The position numbers were made by a program, and so were the translations under genes. A stretch of DNA of 39,665 nt from CAYQQQ01 sp964420125 (GTDB lineage: Bacteria > Actinomycetota > Acidimicrobiia > Acidimicrobiales > Microtrichaceae). The notes beneath the pieces were generated by a model. It did not search any database. It had not been told where the DNA came from and saw only the letters and a list, made by a program, of their open reading frames with translations. The stretch covers positions 1 to 39,665 of the forward strand of contig CAYQQQ010000033.1 in NCBI GenBank assembly GCA_964420125.1. The letters are read 5' to 3'. Positions 34,027 through 39,665 of this stretch are shown here, piece after piece. Numbering within the stretch: the first letter of the stretch is position 1; each line of letters starts with the position of its first letter.

Positions 34027-34670
34027 GCCACTCCGAGGTCGCCCGACCGGTACCGGTCGACCTCGTCGGCGAAGTCGGTCGCGTCCCTCGCCCCTGCAGC
34101 GCTGACCGACGGGTAGAAGCCCTTGATCTCGGCGGGACCCACGCCGTCGCGCACGAGTGAGGCGACCGAGTCGAACGCGACGCGGGTTCCGCTCACGATC
34201 GGATAGCCGCCGAGGGTCTCCGGGTCGACTGCGAGGTGCCGCCTCGGCCGCAGGAGATCGACGACCTGATCGCCACGCTGGTTGGTGAAGGGCGCGAACA
34301 CTTCGCCGAGCGTGCCAGCGAGACGACCTGCACCGGGCTGTTCGACAAGATCGATGGCGACGTCGCCGTCGGGTGGAAGGAGGATGATCGAGGATCCTTC
34401 CGTCACGAGTCGGTACTGCGAGAGGTGCTCGGTATTCCCGAGCTCGCGCAGCGTGGAGACGGCCTTCCGGACGCGCTGGAGCGAAACCGACTCGCGCAGA
34501 AACACGAAGGTCCTCAGAGCGATCACGTCGCGGAACGAATAGAGGACGCGACCGCCGGCTCGGGGAAGCTCGGGCGCCAACAGGGCGCTGTCTCCACCAG
34601 CTCTCCAGTACTGGAGCTGGCCGAGGCTTGCACCGCTCAGCGCGGCGGCTACTGGCGACGGGTACGGCAC
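34023..34670 (-). CDS. DUF433-domain antitoxin with a MerR-like N-terminal region
   Basis: 215-residue antitoxin. The C-terminal DUF433 helix-turn-helix region reads LGGYPIVSGTRVAFDSVASLV and then GVGPAEIKGFYPSVSAAGARDATDFADEV. The N-terminal 70 residues have a MerR-type pattern (GASLGQLQYWRAGGDSALLAPEL, then YSFRDVIALRTFVFLRES), so this is the larger two-domain form. The start is GTG 34670 with GGAGG eight bases upstream. It is followed by its DUF5615 toxin with a four-base overlap. The promoter region holds the 11-bp repeats at 34741 and 34828. Confidence 0.82.
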   Translation of the reverse strand: MPYPSPVAAALSGASLGQLQYWRAGGDSALLAPELPRAGGRVLYSFRDVIALRTFVFLRESVSLQRVRKAVSTLRELGNTEHLSQYRLVTEGSSIILLPPDGDVAIDLVEQPGAGRLAGTLGEVFAPFTNQRGDQVVDLLRPRRHLAVDPETLGGYPIVSGTRVAFDSVASLVRDGVGPAEIKGFYPSVSAAGARDATDFADEVDRYRSGDLGVA

Positions 34671-34718
34671 GGCAGGACCTCCGTGTCCTGTTCTAGCCGC
34701 GAGCGTGTTCGAACCCGC

Positions 34719-34747
34719 ATCTCATTCGACCAGATCGGCATGTGCAA
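34719..34747 (-). promoter_or_regulatory. Promoter of the DUF433/DUF5615 pair
   Basis: On the minus strand, TTGCAC (34742-34747) and TGAGAT (34719-34724) are exactly 17 bases apart; the predicted start near 34711 leaves a leader of about 40 bases. The -35 box is part of the first TGTGCAACA repeat, as expected for an autoregulated module. Confidence 0.5.
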
Positions 34748-34762
34748 CATCTGTGCGACATT
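34741..34762. repeat. Two TGTGCAACA-type direct repeats, 11-bp period
   Basis: TGTGCAACA-N2 followed by TGTGCGACA-N2, an exact 11-base step, one helical turn. They overlap the -35 box of the DUF433 promoter. Candidate binding sites for the antitoxin. Confidence 0.55.
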
Positions 34763-34827
34763 GCGGATCAGGTCGAGTCGGTGCGTCCGCCCAGAGCTGT
34801 CAGCGGTCGTTCCGTTCCGATGCGTCC

Positions 34828-34860
34828 TGTGCACCAATTGTGCAACAACTGTGCAACAGC
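34828..34860. repeat. Three TGTGCAACA-type direct repeats, 11-bp period
   Basis: TGTGCACCA, TGTGCAACA, TGTGCAACA, each followed by two variable bases, in perfect 11-base register. Same motif as the pair 66 bases away. The block lies in the gap between the PIN toxin gene and the DUF433 gene. The other 130 bases of the gap contain no gene. Confidence 0.6.
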
Positions 34861-34888
34861 GGGGCCCTCCGGCTGCACGGTCGGGTGG

Positions 34889-35461
34889 TCACGGCACCTC
34901 GTCACGATCCGGCGCACCTCGGGAGATCGCTGCCATCGCGGTGGGCAGGTGCGCCTCGAGTCGATCGATGATCTCCGCTCTAGTCTTGGGGTGCCGCCGG
35001 CGGCGCTCCGCCATCGCGTCGATGCTCGCCAGCACGTCACCGAGGTAGAGGTCAACCTGGTGGAGGACGAAGGTGTCGGCGCTGACCGCCTCGACGCCGA
35101 ACGGCTCGCAGGCCTCGGCGGGGAAGTCCTGGAGGTCGTCGGTGACGATGGTGGGCGCACCCACGTGCACCGCGAGCGCGAGGACGTGCCGGTCCTTGTC
35201 GTTGACGGGCATGGCGTCGATCAGGCTGGTGGGCACCTCCACCAGCGCATCGGGCAGGGCGCTGTTCATGAGGTCGAGTCGCCGTTCGATAGCAGAGCGG
35301 TCGAGATCGACTCGCAGGCCGAGGTTGCGCCGCACCTCCTCCATGATCTGCGACGACCAGTGCGGTTGGAACAGTCGGCGCGTGGCCATGGTCGCCAGCA
35401 GGTCGGTGACCTCGATGCCGTAGAGGACGTTCGCATCGAGGACGACGACGAATCTCGGCAT
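34889..35461 (-). CDS. PIN-domain toxin (VapC-like, PIN_3 type)
   Basis: 190-residue protein of the PIN fold, a metal-dependent RNase superfamily. The acidic residues are in place: Asp9 and Asn11 in VVLDANVLYG, Glu41 in IMEEVRRNL, Asp90 in NDKDRHVLALA and Asp108-Asp109 in IVTDDLQDFP. The C-terminal helical tail of 60 residues is the long PIN_3 type. It follows its HTH antitoxin after 11 bases. The target RNA is unknown. Confidence 0.86.
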   Translation of the reverse strand: MPRFVVVLDANVLYGIEVTDLLATMATRRLFQPHWSSQIMEEVRRNLGLRVDLDRSAIERRLDLMNSALPDALVEVPTSLIDAMPVNDKDRHVLALAVHVGAPTIVTDDLQDFPAEACEPFGVEAVSADTFVLHQVDLYLGDVLASIDAMAERRRRHPKTRAEIIDRLEAHLPTAMAAISRGAPDRDEVP

Positions 35462-35472
35462 CTGCGGTTCGA

Positions 35473-35916
35473 CTACTGGTAGAGGCCGAGCTCTTCGGCC
35501 TCGGCTGCCATGGCGTCGAGCGCCTCGTTGGCCCTCTCGTCGAGCTGGTCCCGGTAGGCGAGCACGTCGGCGAGCCTGAGGCGCCGATGGGTGCCGACCA
35601 TGTGGTGCGGGAGCACGCCGGCCTCGAGCTGCTTGATGAGAAACGGCCGGCTCACGTTGAGGAGCTGTGCGGCCTCGACCGTGGTGAGCTCCGCGTGCAG
35701 CGGGATCACCGACACGCCGTTGCCGGCCTTCAAGGTCTCGACGATGGAGACCAGGAGATCATGGATCTCCCGCGGGAGCTCGATGCCCACACCGTCCGGT
35801 CCGACCAGGCGAGGCGTCTGCGCCGTACGGTTCGGGACGCCGTCGAGTGCGCGCTCGAAGGCGTCGAGCTCCTTGGGACCCACCGATCCGGGTCGGACTT
35901 CGAGTACGTCGCTCAT
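35473..35916 (-). CDS. HTH (excisionase-family) antitoxin of the PIN toxin
   Basis: 147-residue protein. An N-terminal region of about 75 residues of unclear fold is followed by an excisionase-type HTH, LTTVEAAQLLNVSRPFLIKQ (77-96), with the wing LPHHMVGTHRRLRLADVLAY, and an acidic helical tail. Such proteins pair with PIN_3 toxins as antitoxins. The ATG at 35916 has AGGTGA upstream. Its promoter lies in the 70-base gap before the restriction enzyme gene. Confidence 0.82.
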   Translation of the reverse strand: MSDVLEVRPGSVGPKELDAFERALDGVPNRTAQTPRLVGPDGVGIELPREIHDLLVSIVETLKAGNGVSVIPLHAELTTVEAAQLLNVSRPFLIKQLEAGVLPHHMVGTHRRLRLADVLAYRDQLDERANEALDAMAAEAEELGLYQ

Positions 35917-35945
35917 GTCGTCACCTGCCTGCCTTCGAGGATCCA

Positions 35946-35973
35946 ACGATACCAGTAAACGCAACAAGTGCAA
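35946..35973 (-). promoter_or_regulatory. Putative promoter of the HTH/PIN pair
   Basis: TTGCAC (35968-35973) and TATCGT (35946-35951) on the minus strand, 16 bases apart, giving a leader of about 23 bases. Two GCAACA copies (35961-35966, 35970-35975) flank the -35 box. Moderate match only. Confidence 0.4.
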
Positions 35974-35986
35974 CAGCGTGCTTCGG

Positions 35987-38900
35987 TCACTCGAACAGGG
36001 GCGGTGCGTCGGACGGAGCCTCCCTGCGGAAGGGCTTGGTCGGGTACCCGACCGGTAGGTCGAGGGCCCCCTCCTCCCGGAGCTCCGCCAGGGTGACCAG
36101 CGGACCGTCGCAGATGCGATCGAGCAGCTCAGCCTGCTCGGCCTCCAGGTCGACCAGCAGGCCAAGGACGTTGAGCAGGTTCAGAAGGTCGGTCGTGTAC
36201 TCCGGGAGCCAGCGATCGGGTTGGATCTCCATGAGTCGAGAGGGCGGCCGCTTGTCGCCGATCAGTGGTCTCTCCCGATTGGCACGGCGGTAGCTGAACC
36301 ACTGGTGGATCACGCGCAGACCCGACACCTCGTAGTCCCACATGGCTGGTGTGACGTTGTCCACGTAGCCGGCACCGACGAGCAACCGTTGCGTCGAGGG
36401 GTCGTAGTCGAGCGAGTCGGCGATCTGGCCGGGGTCGCTCGGGATGCTGCCTTCGGCCGGAACCTTAGGGGCGCGTTCCGCGGGCAGTCGGGGTGGACCG
36501 GCGGCCCGACCGGACGACGGGTCAACGAATCGCTCGCCGTAGGAATGCAGCCACGCGACCCGGCGGCCGAGCTCGGCCATCGGATCGAACAGCGATGGGT
36601 CGGCGGTGAGCGGCACTCGAAGGCCTGGCGTGGAGAGGTCGTCGATGAACCGGGCGGTGAACGCCGGATTGGCGACCGTTCCAACGGTGTACGCGAAGAC
36701 GTCGGTGCCGTCGACCTCCTCACCCAGACGGTCGCTCAGGTGCGCGACGAGGTTGGGGCGAGCGTTGGTGACCGTCGCCGCATCGTCGAGCCACTGGGGG
36801 ATCACCCGACCCCCAAAGCTGCCCTTGTAGTGGTCAAGGTCGGGTACCGGGGCGCAGAGAGTCGCAGCGGGTCCGACTCGTGGAGATGTGCGGTGAAGGG
36901 CGGTCAAGTAGCACTGATGATCGGAGTGAGCTGCCCAGAGGCTGGGGTTCGGCCGGTTGATGAGGCGGTTGTCGGGGATGATCCACTGGCGATCGAACGA
37001 TCGGAATGCGTACCGGGTCGGGGGAACCACCGGTTCGCTCGACTCTCCAACGGGGGTGAGATCGCACGGATGGCCGGGAAGGCCGGCCTTCAACACCTTC
37101 GTCGTGCTCCGATCTCCTCCCTGGTGAGGCTGGAAGAGATCCTCCTTCTCGCCCGGGCTTGCTGTGACGAGTCGGTTCCATCGTTCGGACAGGGTCGTTC
37201 GGTCGGGGGCGATCACCCAGGTCCGGCCGGGCATCACACCCGAGCCGTCGTAGACGAAGAGCTCGTCGAGGGCGGGGAACGTCGGCCATTCGCCGGTGGA
37301 GGCCGGGAGGAACGGATCGCGCCATCCTGACGGGCAGTCGATCCAGCCGTCATCACCGAGGCCCACGCTCGCCAGTTCATCGAACTTGGCATCTCGGTGT
37401 CCCGCATGGAGCGAGCGGTAGCGCACCCGTCCAGGAGTGCCATGGCCGGATGTTCCCGACCGGCTGGCGAGCACGATGCACACCGGCTGCTGGACATCCT
37501 GGAAGACACGCGTGTTCACCTCGGGCTGGTGTCCCTCGGGGGAGCAGTCGATCACCCAGAGCTCATCGGTCGAGCGGCGGAGGTAGTCGCGCATCTTCTG
37601 GAACCCCGGGCCGTTCAGGAAGCCGGCGACGGTGATGAAGCACACGATCCCGGTGTCGTGGTCGTCGTGGTGATCGAACACCTTCCACGTCGCCCATCGC
37701 CAGAAGTACACGTAGAGGTTCCGCAGGTGCTTGGCATGCGCACCGGCGCCCCAGTCCTTCGGAGGGGTCCACTCGGCGAGCGGCGCAGCGACCTTGGCCG
37801 CAGGGTTGCCCGATTCGACCCACCCGCCCCTGCCCTTCGCCTTCTCCTTGTAGGGCGGGTTGCCGATCACCACGAGGACCGGCTGGTTCTTCTTGATCTC
37901 GTTGGCGAGGCGCCGCGACTCGGCGATGGGCTCGTAGATGGAGCCCATCTGCTCCTCCTCGACGTAGGGGTTGGCCAGCGTGTCGGTCACGAACGTGCGG
38001 AGTTCAGAGGAGGGCGAAACCCCCATGTCGGCGAGCTCGGCCAACAGGCGCAGCTGCGCTACCGCGTAGGGGCCGAGTTGTACCTCGAATCCGATCAGGC
38101 GGGCGAGTGCATCCTCGATCCGCCCAGCCACCGCCCCCGCTCCCTGGTCTCGCTCGACGGTCGCGGCGATCGACCGGAGCGCGGCGAGGAGGAAGGTGCC
38201 GGTGCCCACCGCCGGATCGACGAGGGTGACGTCGTCAGTGGCGAGGCCCTCGGGGCGGCCGAATCGAGTGCGCAGCGCCTCTTCCACCAGGCCCGTCATC
38301 GCCGTCACGACCTGTGGAGGTGTGTAGTAGGAGCCCGTCCTCCGGCGTAGTTGGGAGTCGTAGATGGAGAGGAAGTCCTCGTAGAAGTACAGCCACGACT
38401 CGGTCTTGCCTTTCGAGATCTTCGGCCAGTCGACGACCTCGAGCACGCGGGCGAGGGTGCCGAGCGAGGTCTTGAGGGCGTGGTGGTCTTCGGTGTTCAT
38501 GGTGAGGACGAAGAGCGCGCTGCCGATGAGCGATGACGTTCCGATCGCGTGCGCCGCAGGCCCGATCCCGTTCGACAGGCTGATCCCTCGCGCTCGCGCC
38601 ACCAGCAGGCCGAACGTGACGGCCTGCGCGTAGCCATCGGCGAACCGCTGGTCATCTGCGTCGGGAAACAGGAGCTTGCGCCAGTCGCCGGCCAGGCTGG
38701 TGAGGGCAGGGTTGGCGATGGCCAGTTGCTCGGCGACCTCATCGCGCATGAGGCGGCAGACGCGGGCGGTCAGCTCGGCGAGCTGCTTCGGCGTCTTAGG
38801 GGCGACGGGCTGCCAGTTGAGGAAGTCGTCGATGGTGCCGAGCAGGCCCGGGGCGTCGGTGATCGCAGCACCGTCGGTGGCGATGTCGCCAACGAGCTTG

Positions 38901-39322
38901 ACGACCTTCCCGACCAGCTCGCCGTCCCTCCACAGGGAGAACTCGTTGCCGTCGGTGTAGAGGATGTTCGGAAGGGACTGGAGCTTCGCCCACTGGTCTC
39001 TGTCGTGCTTCTCCTTGTACTTCCGGGGGTCCCCCCCTTTGCCCGGGGCCTTCACCTCGATGAACCCGACCAGCGCGTTGTGCCGCTGGACCGCGTAGTC
39101 AGGGCGGGTCTTCAGGTCGGCCAGCGACGCCTCACCGACGAGAACCACGTGTGAGTGCCCGATTCCGCAGAGGTCAGCGAGATCGCGAAACAGCGCCTCG
39201 AGCGGCCCGCGGATCTGATCTTCCCGCTCGCCGGTCACGCTGATAGCAGAGAGCTTCCTGGTCGCCTCAGCTGCGAAGCTCGAGATGGCGTTGCTCAGCG
39301 CGGCGTTGTCAGCCACCGTCAT
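35987..39322 (-). CDS. Single-chain restriction-modification enzyme, type ISP/IIG-like
   Basis: 1111-residue enzyme. N-terminal nuclease: a PD-(D/E)xK site with Asp75 in TRPDYAV and Glu89-x-Lys91 in FIEVKAPGKG. A helical connector (about 170-330) leads to an N6-adenine methyltransferase with motif I DPAVGTGTF (369-377) and motif IV NPPY (488-491). The C-terminal 500 residues resemble the target-recognition domain found in type ISP enzymes. No DEAD/helicase motifs lie between nuclease and methylase, unlike LlaGI-type ISP proteins, so a type IIG-like, non-translocating enzyme is more likely. It modifies host DNA and cuts unmodified phage DNA. The TA genes at its 3' side fit a defence island. 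ATG 39322 has AAGGG just upstream. Confidence 0.86.
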   Translation of the reverse strand: MTVADNAALSNAISSFAAEATRKLSAISVTGEREDQIRGPLEALFRDLADLCGIGHSHVVLVGEASLADLKTRPDYAVQRHNALVGFIEVKAPGKGGDPRKYKEKHDRDQWAKLQSLPNILYTDGNEFSLWRDGELVGKVVKLVGDIATDGAAITDAPGLLGTIDDFLNWQPVAPKTPKQLAELTARVCRLMRDEVAEQLAIANPALTSLAGDWRKLLFPDADDQRFADGYAQAVTFGLLVARARGISLSNGIGPAAHAIGTSSLIGSALFVLTMNTEDHHALKTSLGTLARVLEVVDWPKISKGKTESWLYFYEDFLSIYDSQLRRRTGSYYTPPQVVTAMTGLVEEALRTRFGRPEGLATDDVTLVDPAVGTGTFLLAALRSIAATVERDQGAGAVAGRIEDALARLIGFEVQLGPYAVAQLRLLAELADMGVSPSSELRTFVTDTLANPYVEEEQMGSIYEPIAESRRLANEIKKNQPVLVVIGNPPYKEKAKGRGGWVESGNPAAKVAAPLAEWTPPKDWGAGAHAKHLRNLYVYFWRWATWKVFDHHDDHDTGIVCFITVAGFLNGPGFQKMRDYLRRSTDELWVIDCSPEGHQPEVNTRVFQDVQQPVCIVLASRSGTSGHGTPGRVRYRSLHAGHRDAKFDELASVGLGDDGWIDCPSGWRDPFLPASTGEWPTFPALDELFVYDGSGVMPGRTWVIAPDRTTLSERWNRLVTASPGEKEDLFQPHQGGDRSTTKVLKAGLPGHPCDLTPVGESSEPVVPPTRYAFRSFDRQWIIPDNRLINRPNPSLWAAHSDHQCYLTALHRTSPRVGPAATLCAPVPDLDHYKGSFGGRVIPQWLDDAATVTNARPNLVAHLSDRLGEEVDGTDVFAYTVGTVANPAFTARFIDDLSTPGLRVPLTADPSLFDPMAELGRRVAWLHSYGERFVDPSSGRAAGPPRLPAERAPKVPAEGSIPSDPGQIADSLDYDPSTQRLLVGAGYVDNVTPAMWDYEVSGLRVIHQWFSYRRANRERPLIGDKRPPSRLMEIQPDRWLPEYTTDLLNLLNVLGLLVDLEAEQAELLDRICDGPLVTLAELREEGALDLPVGYPTKPFRREAPSDAPPLFE

Positions 39323-39385
39323 CCCTTCATCCGGATCGAGAAGAACCTACCGGAGTGGTCTGACAGTGCCGGGGAGGTGACCTCG

Positions 39386-39664
39386 ATGAGAGCGCTCGTG
39401 CGCATTCTCGTGTTCTGGCTCGCTCCCTGGGCCTCTCTGATCACCGGCTGCAGCGCGCCGGCCGACTCTTGCTCCAGTCCACTGGTGCGGCGGCGGTCCA
39501 GGCCATCGATCAACCATCCCGGTCCACAGAGATGCACCGGAGTGACCGGCGCCCTGACCACGCGCTCGGCCGGCGTCTCGGACGCCTCGATCCCGGCTCG
39601 TGGCGGGTCCTTGACGCGCGCTGATACACGTCAGAGTCGGAGGTCGGGGCCTCGCGTGTGGTGA
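39386..39664 (+). CDS. Doubtful small lipoprotein-like ORF
   Basis: 92 codons from ATG 39386, which has a strong GGGAGGTGA ribosome binding site. The first 22 residues look like a lipoprotein signal with a lipobox-like LITGC (RALVRILVFWLAPWASLITGC). The remainder is Arg/Ser-rich and does not look protein-like, so this may be a chance ORF. The rest of the final 340 bases shows nothing else that I can support. Confidence 0.3.
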   Translation: MRALVRILVFWLAPWASLITGCSAPADSCSSPLVRRRSRPSINHPGPQRCTGVTGALTTRSAGVSDASIPARGGSLTRADTRQSRRSGPRVW

Positions 39665-39665
39665 T

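Noticed and set aside
35957..35976. Further members of the TGTGCAACA repeat family before the HTH/PIN pair
   Set aside because: Only GCAACA is shared and the step is 9 bases, not 11, so a common regulator is not supported.
39319..39561. A minus-strand ORF at the right edge
   Set aside because: No recognisable domain, overlaps the restriction enzyme start region and lacks a ribosome binding site.

Overview
The window is high-GC DNA packed with Actinobacteria-type housekeeping genes: a dnaK-grpE-dnaJ-hspR operon, HspR (HAIR-like) operators, a class I ClpB, an EtfD-type iron-sulfur membrane protein and a Dcd-type dCTP deaminase. The gene content suggests a deep-branching actinobacterium such as Acidimicrobiia. 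That placement is inference from gene content and style, not from a marker phylogeny. No rRNA, tRNA, CRISPR array or insertion sequence was seen.

Positions 1-14.7 kb form a purine-biosynthesis region, almost all on the minus strand: purF (cut by the left edge), purL, purQ, purS, purC, purB, purE, purK, purD and purA. Together these cover most steps from PRPP to IMP and the first committed step to AMP; purM, purN, purH and guaA/B are not in the window. The set is broken up by gluQ, a large secreted lipoprotein, a conserved small basic protein on the plus strand and a small zinc-finger protein on the plus strand. Junctions such as purB/purC (GTGA) and purD/purK (ATGA) overlap by four bases, which points to translational coupling.

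14.8-16.5 kb holds a left-handed beta-helix acyltransferase and a polytopic membrane protein. 16.6-23.6 kb is the heat-shock region: clpB under its own promoter, and the dnaK-grpE-dnaJ-hspR operon followed by an unlisted 46-residue membrane ORF. HAIR-like operators lie in front of both clpB and dnaK, so HspR probably represses both units and itself.

23.8-32.4 kb is a mixed housekeeping stretch: a family 2 glycosyltransferase, phosphoglycerate mutase, a divergent TetR/MFS-exporter pair with a 23-bp palindromic operator between them, an orphan ParA-type ATPase, the EtfD-like electron-transfer protein, a DUF4126-like membrane protein with no obvious start codon, and dcd.

32.4-39.3 kb is an accessory defence/toxin-antitoxin island, all intact genes on the minus strand: a MazEF-like pair, a short RES-domain protein that looks N-terminally truncated, a DUF433/DUF5615 pair, an HTH/PIN pair and a 1111-residue single-chain restriction-modification enzyme of the type ISP/IIG style. 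A decayed second DUF433/DUF5615 module lies on the plus strand, facing the intact one. The promoter region of the intact pair carries 11-bp-period TGTGCAACA repeats. The last 340 bases hold only one doubtful small lipoprotein-like ORF.
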